A stretch of DNA of 60,483 nt, taken from positions 1-60,483 of the forward strand of contig JAEUQC010000180.1 in NCBI GenBank assembly GCA_016789905.1, written 5' to 3'. The translations under genes were made by a program, and so were the position numbers. This document shows, piece by piece, positions 17,115 to 25,423 of the stretch. The notes beneath the pieces were generated by a model that had not been told where the DNA came from, did not search any database, and saw only the letters and a program-made list of their open reading frames with translations. This stretch comes from Bryobacterales bacterium (GTDB lineage: Bacteria > Acidobacteriota > Terriglobia > Bryobacterales > Bryobacteraceae). The first letter of the stretch is position 1, and every line of letters begins with the position of its first letter.

Positions 17115-18176
17115 TCACTTCATGACTACGTCGCGGACCTTGGTCCAGCGGGATTTGCCGGCGGGGCCAACGATTTCGAGGGTGACGATGTATTCGCCGG
17201 GCCCTTTATAGATGTGGGTGGGGTGTTGCTCGGTGGAGGTTTCGCCGTCGCCAAAGTGCCATTTGTAGCTGGTGACCTGGCCGGTGGATTGGTCCTGGAA
17301 CGCGACGGCGCGGCGGCCGTAATCGAGCACCTGGAAGCTCCACTGGGCGGCGATGGGTTTGCGGTGTGTCGCTTCGAGGGGCATCAAGCGGAAGGCGACC
17401 AGGTCACTGGCGTCACCGAACATGGTGGTCTTGTGAGAGAGGTTCCAGAAGGCTTCGTTGTCCTTGGCGTTTTCGTTGTCGTAATCGAGGACGGCCCAGG
17501 AGAGGCCGAGGATTTTGTTCTCGGTTAGTTGACTGACGATGGCGCGGGCGGGGCCTTCGATGGGGGCGTAGTCGAAGGGGGTGATCCAGAATTCGAGGGT
17601 GAGTTTGCCGGGCTGGCCGTGTTGGAAATTGTAGTCGTAGGCGGCGTTGGCGAAGGGGAGTTCTTTGATCCAGGGCTGGCAGCCCCAGACGAAGGCCCAA
17701 TCGCGGTCAGGGGCGGGGGTGAAGATGTGATAGTTCTGCGCGTGGACGCCGTGGAAGGTTTGGAAGGCTTCGCCTTTGTCGAGGGCTCTATTGGGGTGGA
17801 GGCTGGAGATGAGGGGGCCGCCGGAGAGGTCGCCATCGACGACGACTTCGAAGATGTCGTTGTGCCGATCGGCGCGGCGGAAGTCCCAGTAATCGTCGGT
17901 GGCTTCGTAGAGGAAGTAGAGGCGGTTGAGGCCCTTGACCCAGGCGACTTTGACGGTGACGTCGAGGTCCTTTTTGTTGAGGGGGGAGTTGTGGACGGTG
18001 TCTTTGAGCTGGTCGATTCCGATTTCGTAGGATTTGGGGACTTGGGCCCAGTCGTTGGATTTGCCGTCGATGGTGGGGATTTGGTTGGCGGGGAACTGGT
18101 AGATTTTGAATTCGATGCCGGGGCGTTCGAGGGCCGATAGAGTGGTGACTGCGAGGAGGAGGAGGAGGGGGCGCAT
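17115..18176 (-). CDS. Secreted protein with a CBM9/DOMON-like domain and a C-terminal PKD domain
   Basis: The reading frame is longer, but the real start is taken as the ATG at 18176, which begins a signal peptide (MRPLLLLLAVTTLSALE) and gives 353 residues. The N-terminal two thirds (QIPTIDGKSNDWAQVPKSYE, KVAWVKGLNRLYFLYEATDD, DIFEVVVDGDLSGG) match the sugar- or heme-binding beta-sandwich seen in CBM9/DOMON-like proteins. The last 80 residues are a PKD domain (SYKWHFGDGETSTEQHPTHI, YIVTLEIVG). It is likely an extracytoplasmic binding protein. It is transcribed with the reductase and cytochrome/FGE genes, with which it may share a substrate. Confidence 0.8.
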   Translation of the reverse strand: MRPLLLLLAVTTLSALERPGIEFKIYQFPANQIPTIDGKSNDWAQVPKSYEIGIDQLKDTVHNSPLNKKDLDVTVKVAWVKGLNRLYFLYEATDDYWDFRRADRHNDIFEVVVDGDLSGGPLISSLHPNRALDKGEAFQTFHGVHAQNYHIFTPAPDRDWAFVWGCQPWIKELPFANAAYDYNFQHGQPGKLTLEFWITPFDYAPIEGPARAIVSQLTENKILGLSWAVLDYDNENAKDNEAFWNLSHKTTMFGDASDLVAFRLMPLEATHRKPIAAQWSFQVLDYGRRAVAFQDQSTGQVTSYKWHFGDGETSTEQHPTHIYKGPGEYIVTLEIVGPAGKSRWTKVRDVVMK

Positions 18177-18261
18177 GGGGATATTGTAGTTTGCGGCCCG
18201 TTTGGCGTTCCCGAACGGTGAACTTTCTTGGCGGCGAGGGCGTCCAAAGCGAGGAGGGCGG

Positions 18262-19405
18262 ATGGCACGGATTCTATTGGCTCTATTCTTTTCGACAGTG
18301 GGCTGGAGTTGTAGCTGCATTGTAACCGGTTCGGCCTGCAACTGGCTGGAATCACAAAAGTGGTTTTTGTGGGCACGGTCATCGAAGACAGCGGGGAGGA
18401 ACGATGGGGGACTCGGCCAGCGAGGATGGTGGTTGACGAAGTGTTTCATGGACTGGTGAAAGAGACGCGGGAAGTGGAGGTGGATACCCATGCAGGCTCG
18501 AGTTGCAATATGCCGCTGCGAAAGGGGGAACGGTACATGATCTATGGCAGTCCGGTGGCGGGGAGGGCGGGTGTCGTGCAGCGGAATGCCTGTTCGTTCT
18601 CTTTTGCGGTTCGGGGCAATGAGAGGTTGCTGGCGGCGTTGCGTAATGCGGAGCGCGGTGAGGGAGGCGAGTTGGCAGGAGCGGTCAGGGTGAAGACAGA
18701 GCAGTATCGGGTTGACAGTGAAGGAGCGGCGGGAGTTCGCGTGGTGGCGGTAGCGGGTGAGACGCGGTTGGAGACGGTGACCGATAGCGGCGGAGCATTC
18801 TCATTTCAGGGTGTGCCGCCGGGAAAGTATCACCTTGAGTTAGTGACCGAGAACTACCGGGTGGATGATTGGCGATGGCCGATGGGTGATGTGGGAGTCA
18901 GCGCAACGGGCTGCGGGTTGGGACCACGAATGCGCAGGGAGTGTATGCCATTGGGGGAATACCGGAGGGAGAGTTCGTGGTGGGCGTGAATGGAGAACGT
19001 TACAACGACCGCGAGGTTTGGACGCCGGTTTACTATCCGAGCGCGAGCAAGCCAGACGATGCGATGTGGGTAGCGTTGGGCCGCGGGGAGAAGCGCGGGG
19101 GGATCGACCTGCGGTTGGGTGCGCCGCGGACGCCGGCCGTGTTACGGATTGAGTTTGTATTTGCGGATGGGCGGCCGGTAATAGGTGTAGCGGCGAGCGT
19201 GGAGGATTTGGAGTGCCGTCAGCGCGTACATGTAAAAAGCGACGGGAAGGCGGTGTTGCTAGCGCCCGTATTCATTGGGGAAAGTTATCAGGTGAGTGGA
19301 TATCACTATGAGCGACAAGGTTCGACGCTTCGTGGGAAGTCAGCCGCGATAACGATTGCAGGGGCGGAGACTTCCGTCCGGGTGGTGCTGGTAGAAGAGC
19401 GATAG
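18262..19405 (+). pseudogene. Frameshifted secreted protein with N-terminal CSC motif and carboxypeptidase-regulatory-like domain
   Basis: The ATG at 18262 has a good Shine-Dalgarno sequence (GAGGAGG) and encodes a signal peptide then CSCIVTGSACNWLES. Near 18355-18361 the frame must shift by minus one to continue as VVFVGTVIEDSGEERWG, and near 18890-18930 by minus one again to continue as NGLRVGTTNAQGVYAIGG. The final frame runs to 19405. The middle part holds AGVRVVAVAGETRLETVTDS and GGAFSFQGVPPGKYHLELV, a carboxypeptidase-regulatory-like fold. About 30-40 residues that normally precede the third part also appear to be missing. In intact relatives the Cys-rich start leads straight into a VVFVG strand. 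It reads as a decayed gene, unless both shifts are assembly errors. Confidence 0.7.
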
Positions 19406-19409
19406 AAGC

Positions 19410-20312
19410 TTACTTGGGCAGCGGTTTCGCCCGCTCCTGGATCCAGGAGGGGAGAGGCTGTTTGGTGCCAGGCGGGGCGCCGTGGTAGTTGAACTCTTCC
19501 CCGTACGAAAAATGGTGCCTGGCACCAATTGTTTGGGCGAGTTCGGTGACGAGGTCGGTGACGACGGACTCGCCGACGTTCGCGGCGGGCTTGCCGGCTT
19601 GTGCCAGGCGCTGGCGGACGTGTTCGGCGTAGGTCTGGTTGGTGGTCTTCAATTCCGCGGCGGCGGCTAGTTTCGCTTGCAGTGTCCGGGTGATGTCGAT
19701 GGCCTCCAGGCGAGCGTTATTGTGGCCGCCTTCGCCGGGCCGGTAGGGGCGGTGGGCACTGTAATAGTACGTCTCGGGAACACCGTGGCCTTTGATGCCG
19801 GCGCGGGCGAGTTCGGGCAGGAAGACGGCGCTGTTGGTGTAGTTCGTCTCCTCGGCGGCGCGGCCGGTCCAGAACTGGTCCCACTCGGGATCGTAGTGAA
19901 TGAACGGGTCCGGCAGGAAGAGTTTCTGGGGTTTGAGGAAGCGGATGAGAGTGGAGAGCTGGTTGCGGAGTTCGTTGCTCGATAGCTGGCTAAGTTCACC
20001 GGTCTTGTTGTTGAGGTTGATGACTTCGGTGACGCCGAGGACTTTGGCGGCGCGAATGGCGTCGGCGTTGTTGGCAAGACGTGTTTCGGCGGGGCCGAGG
20101 TTCAACGAGTACTTTTCATCGTTGCCCACCTGGATGACGTACACCTGGAAGCCTTCGGCGATGAAGCGAGCGAGGGTGCCGCCGGCGCCTTTGATGTAGT
20201 CGCCGCCGGTGGCGCTGATGGCAACAATGGTGCGCGGCGATTCCTGGGCATGGGCGACCAGGGCACAGAGGAGGAGTTTAGCGAAGATATTTTTGGGGAA
20301 TCCCATATTCAA
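19410..20312 (-). CDS. PIG-L family protein 1, metal site lost
   Basis: A 300-residue protein with a signal peptide (start at residue 1 or 3, then FPKNIFAKLLLCALVAHA). It has the PIG-L deacetylase fold: TIVAISATGGDYIKGAGGTL at the site of the usual AHPDDExxxxGG motif, VIQVGNDEKYSLNLGP, EVINLNNKTGELSQLSSNEL and FLPDPFIHYDPEWDQFWTGR. The His and both Asp of the AHPDDE motif are replaced by Ala, Gly and Gly, and the later HPDH motif reads PEWDQ. All expected zinc ligands are absent, so it is unlikely to be a classical de-N-acetylase. It overlaps the next PIG-L gene and is the last gene of a four-gene operon. Confidence 0.82.
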   Translation of the reverse strand: MNMGFPKNIFAKLLLCALVAHAQESPRTIVAISATGGDYIKGAGGTLARFIAEGFQVYVIQVGNDEKYSLNLGPAETRLANNADAIRAAKVLGVTEVINLNNKTGELSQLSSNELRNQLSTLIRFLKPQKLFLPDPFIHYDPEWDQFWTGRAAEETNYTNSAVFLPELARAGIKGHGVPETYYYSAHRPYRPGEGGHNNARLEAIDITRTLQAKLAAAAELKTTNQTYAEHVRQRLAQAGKPAANVGESVVTDLVTELAQTIGARHHFSYGEEFNYHGAPPGTKQPLPSWIQERAKPLPK

Positions 20313-21141
20313 TCCCTGCGTAGCGGAACTCTTCGGCTTGTTTGTAGTTCGTCCCTTGGGCGCCGATGGCGGCGAGGCCGCGGAGGTTCTCTTCGACCAG
20401 TTTGTCGATAGCTTGTTGGTTGATTGTATCCAGCAGCGGGAGGCGACGGCCTTCGGCCTGGAGGGTTTGTTTTAGGCGGGTGGCGGTGGCGCGGTTGACA
20501 GTGCGGAGGGCTTTGGCGGCGGCCAGTTTCGCCGGGAAGGTTTTGGTGATGTCGACCTGGCGCGACTGGGGGACGAACGTCGCGGTGCTTTCGGGCTCAC
20601 GGCGGCGGGGATCGGTGGGCGGTGCGTAGTAGTAAACCTCTGGAACAATGTGGGGCGGGAGGTTGGCGGCGGGGAGGAAGTTGGCGTAGCGGGCGCAGTG
20701 CCAGGCGTCTTCGGCGGCGGCGCCGACGTAGTAGCGGTCGAGGTTGCGGTCGTGCTCGGTGTGGGGGTTGGGGAAGAAGAGGACGGCGGGGCGGTGGTGG
20801 CGGATGAGGAAAATGATGCGGTCGCGGATGGTGGTGTGCGGCACATCGCGGAGTTCAGAACTGCGGTAGCCGAAGGAGATGGTTTCGGAGATGCCAAGGA
20901 GTTTGGCCGCCGCTTCGGCTTCCTGGCGGTTGCGGTGGGCGGTTTCTTCGGGGGTGAGCCCAACGGACTCCTTCTCATCGTTGCCGACACGGACGAGGAT
21001 GGCGTTGGCGCCGCTGGCAATTTGGGCGGCGACGGTGCCGCCGGCGCATTCGAGCCAACCGGCGTCGGAGGCGATGATCAACACGGTGGGCTTGGGTTTG
21101 GCGGCGAGGAGTTGGAGGAAGGCGCGGCGGGCGAGCGTCAT
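20278..21141 (-). CDS. PIG-L family protein 2, metal site lost
   Basis: A 287-residue protein starting at the ATG at 21141, which forms an ATGA overlap with the upstream PIG-L gene. A longer frame exists but would run deep into that gene. The N terminus MTLARRAFLQLLAAKPKPTV has an RRAFL export signal. The fold is clear (VLIIASDAGWLECAGGTVAA, ILVRVGNDEKESVGLTPEET, SYRSSEL-like GYRSSELRDVPHTTIRDRI), and it is a paralog of its two neighbours. The metal motif is replaced by ASDAGW and the second His region reads EHDRNLDRYYVGAAAE, without the DH pair. It may be a binding or structural partner of the intact paralog upstream. Confidence 0.82.
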   Translation of the reverse strand: MTLARRAFLQLLAAKPKPTVLIIASDAGWLECAGGTVAAQIASGANAILVRVGNDEKESVGLTPEETAHRNRQEAEAAAKLLGISETISFGYRSSELRDVPHTTIRDRIIFLIRHHRPAVLFFPNPHTEHDRNLDRYYVGAAAEDAWHCARYANFLPAANLPPHIVPEVYYYAPPTDPRRREPESTATFVPQSRQVDITKTFPAKLAAAKALRTVNRATATRLKQTLQAEGRRLPLLDTINQQAIDKLVEENLRGLAAIGAQGTNYKQAEEFRYAGIEYGIPQKYLR

Positions 21142-22052
21142 GGCAGCTTCCTCGCGTTGGTTTCGATGTACTGCTTCAAGCCCGGAAGATGGTAGGTCGC
21201 ATCCATGTAGTAAAGGTCTTCGGCGTATTTGACGCCAGCTTTCGAGCCGATGTCGCGGGAGTTGCGGTTCATCCACCAGTGGAGGTTGAGGTCGCTGGCT
21301 TCGTCATCGGTGGCGGCGTCGAGTTCCGGGATGTGCTGGCCCTGGGCGGCGAGGCGTTCGCGGGTGGCGCGGCGGAAGCCGGGGCTGTGGTAGACATTGC
21401 GGTGGGCGGCGATGGCGCGTTCCTTCTTTTTCACCTGGGATTCGTTGAGCTCGATGGCGACGTTGGAAATTTGCCCGAGGCCCCAATCGAGGCGGCCCTT
21501 GCCGTAGAAGTGTAGGGCGGCGTGGGGCTTCAGGCCGAGTTTGAAATGCTCCGAGTGGACGGTATCGAGACCGGCCAGCCAGTAGGCTTCGACGAGGGCG
21601 CGGGCGACGTTCCGATGGTCGGGGTTCTTCTGGTAGTGTTCCCAGGGGTTGTGGCCGAGGACGACTTCGGGGCGGTATTTGCGGATGAGAAGGATGAGCT
21701 GCTCGCGGAGCTCGTTCATGGGAATGGGGTTCATGAAGTCGTTGCGCCAGTTGAGGCTGATGACTTCGTCCATGCCGAGGATGCGGGCGGCGTCGCGGGT
21801 TTCCTTGAGGTTGGTGATGTCGTTGACGCCGTAGCTGTTGGCGCCATCCTTCTCGTCGTTGGAAGCGCGGATGTAGATGGCCTTGTAGCCGCTTTCGACG
21901 AAGCGGGCGATGACGCCGCCCATGCCGTAATCGGTGGTGTGGTCGTCGTGGTGGGGCTGGGCGATGAGGACGACTTTGCCTTTGGGGATTTGGCCGAGAG
22001 GTTGAGCGACGATGGCGCCGAGGCTGATGGCTAGGAGGAAGAGGGGGCGCAT
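21138..22052 (-). CDS. PIG-L family de-N-acetylase with intact metal site
   Basis: A 304-residue secreted protein (signal MRPLFLLAISLGAIVAQ). It keeps the metal motif as AQPHHDDHTTDYGMGG (about 31-46) and the second histidine motif as NPDHRNVARAL, so the His/Asp/His zinc ligands of PIG-L/MshB enzymes are present. Other shared segments are IYIRASNDEKDGANSYG and GMDEVISLNWRNDFMN. It would remove acetyl groups from an N-acetylated amino sugar outside the cytoplasm. It is the only one of the three neighbouring paralogs likely to be catalytic. It lies 9 bp after the NodB deacetylase gene and overlaps PIG-L 2 as ATGA. Confidence 0.87.
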   Translation of the reverse strand: MRPLFLLAISLGAIVAQPLGQIPKGKVVLIAQPHHDDHTTDYGMGGVIARFVESGYKAIYIRASNDEKDGANSYGVNDITNLKETRDAARILGMDEVISLNWRNDFMNPIPMNELREQLILLIRKYRPEVVLGHNPWEHYQKNPDHRNVARALVEAYWLAGLDTVHSEHFKLGLKPHAALHFYGKGRLDWGLGQISNVAIELNESQVKKKERAIAAHRNVYHSPGFRRATRERLAAQGQHIPELDAATDDEASDLNLHWWMNRNSRDIGSKAGVKYAEDLYYMDATYHLPGLKQYIETNARKLP

Positions 22053-22061
22053 GGGGGGAGG

Positions 22062-22829
22062 CTACTGGCGGGACCGGTGGACGTGCTGGCCAATGTTGTG
22101 GACCGTATCGAGCCAGATGTTTTGGGCTTTGGCGTAGGCGATGAGTTCGGCGAGGGCGTCGAGGTCGGTCATCTGGCGGCCATTGGAGGTGCCCATTTCG
22201 TGGCCGGCGAAGATGAGCCAGCGGCCTTCTTTGGCGGCGGCGTCGAGGAGGGTTTTCATTTGGGGGAAGGTGAGGTTGTCGGCGCCGGTGCCCATGAGGG
22301 CGGAGAGGTCGCAGATGGCGGGATCGTTGGCGGCTTCGTCGAGATAGCCGCGTCCGGTGACGAAGCGTTTGGCGATGAGGGGGACGTAGCTTTGGGTGGC
22401 GGCGCCGCGACCGACGAATTTCTGGCCGCAGGGGTAGGCGAAGCTGGTGGGTTTGATGCCGAAGGTGGTGGCGATTTCGTCGGTGGCGGCGTCGAGATCT
22501 TCGGCCATGCGGGTGAGGGTGTAATCTTCGAGCGCTTTGTTCTTGGCAAAGCCGTAGTTGCCGGTGCAGGGGTGGGACTTGGTGTGGTGGGCGATTTCGT
22601 GGCCGTCCTTGAGGGCGGCTTTCCAGGCGTCGAGGCGCTTGGTGTAGGCGGAGGAGAGGACGTAGAAGGTGCCCTTGACGTTGTGCTTATTGAGGAACGG
22701 GACGCCGGCGTCGACCTGGGAGAGGCGAGCGTCGTCGAAGCTCAAGGAGAGCGCGGCCTTTTTGTTGCCGGGCCATTGGAAGGGCTTTGGCTGGGCGAGG
22801 GGGGCGAGAAGGAAGAGGCGGCGTGTCAT
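22062..22829 (-). CDS. Secreted polysaccharide deacetylase (NodB-type)
   Basis: A 255-residue protein with a short export signal (MTRRLFLLAPLAQPK). The NodB domain shows KKAALSLSFDDARLSQVDAG (metal Asp pair), NVKGTFYVLSSAY, the H-x3-H metal motif in HEIAHHTKSHPC, KPTSFAYPCGQKF and, near the C terminus, LIFAGHEMG. It should deacetylate a GlcNAc-type polymer. It is the first gene of an operon with three PIG-L proteins, so one transcript carries two unrelated deacetylase folds. Codons use G or C very strongly at third positions, like the neighbours. Confidence 0.87.
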   Translation of the reverse strand: MTRRLFLLAPLAQPKPFQWPGNKKAALSLSFDDARLSQVDAGVPFLNKHNVKGTFYVLSSAYTKRLDAWKAALKDGHEIAHHTKSHPCTGNYGFAKNKALEDYTLTRMAEDLDAATDEIATTFGIKPTSFAYPCGQKFVGRGAATQSYVPLIAKRFVTGRGYLDEAANDPAICDLSALMGTGADNLTFPQMKTLLDAAAKEGRWLIFAGHEMGTSNGRQMTDLDALAELIAYAKAQNIWLDTVHNIGQHVHRSRQ

Positions 22830-22843
22830 GGGATATTTGGATT

Positions 22844-23069
22844 ATGGCTCAGGATATCTTGAGTGAAGAGTTTGCGCGGGACGCGGCGCGCAGCAAGAGG
22901 CGCTGGAGGCGGGCCTCGCCGTTGGGTGGTTTGACGAGGCACGAAACGATACTATATCGATCAGGGCGATAAGCGGTTCCTGGCTGCTATCCTCGATGGT
23001 CAGTTGCAGGCTGTTTCCGAGATCAAACGCGTCGACGCGGGCGCGATTCGTTTTGGTCTGCGGCCCTAA
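22844..23069 (+). pseudogene. Broken antitoxin-like gene upstream of the zeta-like toxin
   Basis: No single frame is open. Protein-like pieces can be joined across two minus-one shifts: MAQDILSEEFARDAARSK from 22844, then ALEAGLAVGWFDEARN in the next frame, then RYYIDQGDKRFLAAILDG ending in RFGLRP and a stop at 23069. The order and position, directly before the zeta-like toxin and overlapping it, fit a small antitoxin. I do not recognise the family from the pieces, so the antitoxin role is inferred from position. Confidence 0.4.
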
Positions 23070-23594
23070 CGGGAGCGGGAGAGTACGCTCGTGCGCCAGA
23101 TCGACAGGGAAGGTCTGGAGGATATGATCAGCCCGGATACGATTCGGCAGCCCGACGGGCGTCTAGCGAGCGCATTGCAGGCCGGGCGGATTGTGCTGGA
23201 CCGAACGGCCTCCTGTTTCGCGGCGGGGCAGGGTTTTCTGCTGGAGACGACGGTTTCCGGAAACCGGGAGGAGCGAGTGGTAGCGGAGGCGCGGGCGCGG
23301 GGATACCGGGTTGAGGTTTTGTTTGTGTGTCTGCGCGACGTGGAACTGAATATCATGCGCGTGCAGTCGCGGGTGCTTTTGGGCGGACATCCCGTTCCGG
23401 AAGTGGATATTCGTCGGCGCTATGGGCGGAGCTTAGATAACTTGCGGGCGATCCTGCCGCTGGCGGATGCCGCCGCGCTTTTTGACAATTCGGGAGATGG
23501 GCACCGGCTGGTGGCGCGGTTTTCAGTAGGGCAACTGAATTGGCGGGCGGCCGATGGACCGGCCTGGCTGGGTCGGGTGCTGGACGCGGTTTGA
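23044..23594 (+). pseudogene. Zeta-like toxin (COG4185 kinase) with a one-base lesion in the P-loop
   Basis: From GTG 23091 the frame encodes 167 residues that match the zeta/COG4185 fold after its P-loop: FLLETTVSGNREERVV, YRVEVLFVCLRDVELNIMRV, GGHPVPEVDIRRRYGRSLDN and ADAAALFDNSGDG. The missing N terminus is present in the previous frame as RFVLVCGPNGSG, the start of a Walker A motif. Adding one A at about 23080 restores GPNGSGKSTLV and joins both parts, so the lesion falls in the codon of the catalytic P-loop Lys. As it stands the toxin cannot bind ATP. The 3' end overlaps the convergent metallopeptidase-like gene by 175 bp. No start codon for the restored gene is certain. Confidence 0.78.
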
Positions 23595-24088
23595 AGCCAG
23601 GCGGCGACTTCGGCGTCGGAATCGAAGGGCTTGGGTTCGAGTTGGAAGCGGGCTTCGAGTTGGAAGGCGCAGGCTTCGAGGGGGATCTGTTCGTAGGCGC
23701 GGTGGGTGAGGATGCCCTGGACATAGTGGCGGGCGAAGGCGGGGAGGCCGAGTTGACGGTACTGGACGACGTGGACGAGTTCGTGGAAAAGCAGACTGTG
23801 GGACATGGGGGCGCGGGTGGCGATGAGATGGCCGAAAGTAATGGCGGCGGTGAGGGAGAGGTCCGGGTAGTCGAAGCCGAGTTGTTGGAGGAGACGGGTG
23901 AAGGGCGGGTTGGGGATGGGGAGCGGGTCGCGTTGGGCTATGCGGACTTGGTCGAGGAGTTCCGCTTGGAAGTAAGGCGCCATGGCGGCTTTGTCAGGGG
24001 AGGAGAGGGGGGCGGCGGTTTGGTGCAGGTGGTCGCGGTGGCGACGGATGTAGTGCGCGACTGGGAGGGCGAGGAGGGCGGCGAGCAT
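23420..24088 (-). CDS. HExxH metallopeptidase-like protein of unknown function
   Basis: A 222-residue frame with SHSLLFHELVHVVQYRQLGL; the HELVH at about 102-106 is a zinc-binding HExxH motif, and LEACAFQLEARFQLE could supply a third ligand. An N-terminal hydrophobic stretch (MLAALLALPVAHYI) may be a signal or anchor. Residues 1-165 look like a real protein. The last 55 or so (SSTRPSQAGPSAARQFSCPT onward) are antisense to the zeta-like toxin and low in complexity, so the natural stop may have been lost. The family is not named with confidence. Peptidase activity is inferred from the motif alone. Confidence 0.65.
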   Translation of the reverse strand: MLAALLALPVAHYIRRHRDHLHQTAAPLSSPDKAAMAPYFQAELLDQVRIAQRDPLPIPNPPFTRLLQQLGFDYPDLSLTAAITFGHLIATRAPMSHSLLFHELVHVVQYRQLGLPAFARHYVQGILTHRAYEQIPLEACAFQLEARFQLEPKPFDSDAEVAAWLQTASSTRPSQAGPSAARQFSCPTENRATSRCPSPELSKSAAASASGRIARKLSKLRP

Positions 24089-24141
24089 TGGGGGCTGTTG
24101 TTATTGTTGATTGGAGGGGTCGCGAAAAGGCAGAATATTGT

Positions 24142-24296
24142 AGGGTATCCGGTTGGCGGCACGTCCGCACAACGGGCAGTCATCGCCACTTCAAGCACTT
24201 AGAAAAACCGACGTTTCCGGGAATCCAGGCGACGGTATTCCAATTCGAACTATGAAGGCCATTCTGAACTCAGCGGGTTTGGAGACAAGGCGATGA
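24142..24296 (+). pseudogene. Broken hicA toxin upstream of hicB
   Basis: Two pieces of a HicA mRNA-interferase fold are visible in different frames. SGWRHVRTTGSHRHFKHLEK then PTFPG lies at about 24148-24222 and carries the GSHRHFKH motif with the catalytic His. NPGDGIPIRTMKAILNSAGL then ETRR and a stop follow at about 24222-24296. One missing base near 24220 separates them. The N-terminal codons are not clearly recognisable and may hold more damage. The final TGA overlaps the ATG of the following hicB, the normal hicA-hicB junction. Confidence 0.62.
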
Positions 24297-24517
24297 GTCT
24301 GAAGTACGCAGTAATATTTGAGCGGGCTCAGAACAACTGGTCGGCGTACGTTCCTGATTTGCCGGGATGTATGACGACGGGGCAAACTTTGGAAGAGACC
24401 AAGGTCAACATTCGCGAGGCGATCGAAGGGCATCTGGAGACGCTTCGCGATTTCGGCGATCCGGTGCCGGAACCGGCAAGTGTGGCTGGGGAGGTAGAGG
24501 TCTCACCGGCGGCGTAG
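24293..24517 (+). CDS. hicB: HicB-family antitoxin (solitary)
   Basis: A 74-residue protein of the HicB fold: MSLKYAVIFERAQNNWSAYV then PDLPGCMTTGQTLEET and VNIREAIEGHLETLRDFG with the conserved C-terminal DPVPEP. It would bind and block a HicA toxin and repress its own operon. Its ATG overlaps the stop of the broken hicA remnant (ATGA), so it now has no working partner here. It is a close relative of the damaged copy at 25623-25847. Both share an identical 21-bp run beginning at the codons for ERAQNNW, which points to a local duplication. Confidence 0.85.
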   Translation: MSLKYAVIFERAQNNWSAYVPDLPGCMTTGQTLEETKVNIREAIEGHLETLRDFGDPVPEPASVAGEVEVSPAA

Positions 24518-24665
24518 GCAGAGATATTCATCGCAAATTGGCAAATCTCGCGGGTGACGGTGACTTCTTTGAGACGAATTTGACGGGTTTCCTTAACCCG
24601 CAGGAAGTGGAGTTCAACCGGCGTTAGAGGTGGCCAATTAAGATAAGCTGTCCAGAGGAGATTTA

Positions 24666-24995
24666 ATGAGAATCTATCGCAGAGGATCGAAAAAGGACCA
24701 CGGGGCTACCTCTATTTCATTGGACGCTGCAAGAATCGAGGTAAGCCCGACAAACTCCTTCCTGTCCTTCTCAAAGTTCAATGTGAAGGATTTCACTGGT
24801 ACGGCTCGCCACGACTACACCGTGTATTTGAGCTTTGAGGAATTGGCAAATTCAATCAAATTAGTTGCCGACGCTGCCGTGAACGATCCCAAGCGGTTTG
24901 AAGGGCATTTTGAGTCCGTGCTGAAGAGCCTCATTCGCTTACAGGCGGTGGCAGCCGGAACCATCCAGCCTCCATCGCCTGGAGCTTCAACCTAG
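24666..24995 (+). CDS. Hypothetical protein
   Basis: A 109-residue protein with a good start: GAGGAG sits 6 bases before the ATG at 24666. I do not recognise the family. It begins MRIYRRGSKKDHGATSISLD, continues through FSKFNVKDFTGTARHDYTVY and LSFEELANSIKLVADAAVND, and ends in a Pro/Ser tail. It has no signal peptide or membrane segment and is probably a small cytoplasmic alpha/beta protein. It lies among toxin-antitoxin remnants and could be a cargo gene of the same insertion hotspot. The 148 bp before it (24518-24665) hold no recognisable gene. Confidence 0.65.
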   Translation: MRIYRRGSKKDHGATSISLDAARIEVSPTNSFLSFSKFNVKDFTGTARHDYTVYLSFEELANSIKLVADAAVNDPKRFEGHFESVLKSLIRLQAVAAGTIQPPSPGAST

Positions 24996-25195
24996 GATCG
25001 CTCCAACACTGGCCCGCCGGGCAGATCCTCGCGACGAGGGATCAGCGGTTCCCGGGCGGCGATTTGGGCAAATACGTTGCGGGAGGGGCTGGGCGTCAGG
25101 AGCGGATCGCGTGTTGCGAGGCCCGCGTTCGTCCGCGGCGTACGCGTTGCGCGTCCTGGCGGGGCGAGGTCACGCCAGAGAGTTATAACAAGAGA

Positions 25196-25423
25196 GTGAA
25201 CCTGACGATTGAACTGGATCGCGAGGACGATGTCCGATGGATCGCGGAGGCGCTCGAGCTTCCGGGGGTAATGTGCTACGGCAATACGCGGGACGAAGCG
25301 ATTAGTAACACGGAGAGATTGGCGATTGAAGTGATCGCGGACCGGATTGCACACGGGGAGTTGCCGTCTTCCGCTTTTGGTGTCGCCTTCACGCTTCCAG
25401 ATGAGCAACTAGCCAGCCAGTAA
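25196..25423 (+). CDS. HicB-like antitoxin (second type), partner of the amber-mutated hicA
   Basis: A 75-residue protein starting at GTG 25196 (VNLTIELDREDDVRWIAEAL). The open frame begins further upstream, but the earlier residues are Arg-rich and not conserved. ELPGVMCYGNTRDEAISN followed by ERLAIEVIADRIAHGE is the HicB/UPF0150 fold. It would neutralise the HicA encoded directly downstream, whose start overlaps its 3' end by 23 nt. That toxin has a stop at codon 4, so this antitoxin may be redundant now. The start codon is not certain because no strong Shine-Dalgarno sequence is seen. Confidence 0.75.
   Translation: MNLTIELDREDDVRWIAEALELPGVMCYGNTRDEAISNTERLAIEVIADRIAHGELPSSAFGVAFTLPDEQLASQ

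Noticed and set aside
24992..25408. 138-codon minus-strand frame over the second hicB
   Set aside because: The plus strand encodes a recognisable HicB and a HicA remnant. The minus frame has no motif.
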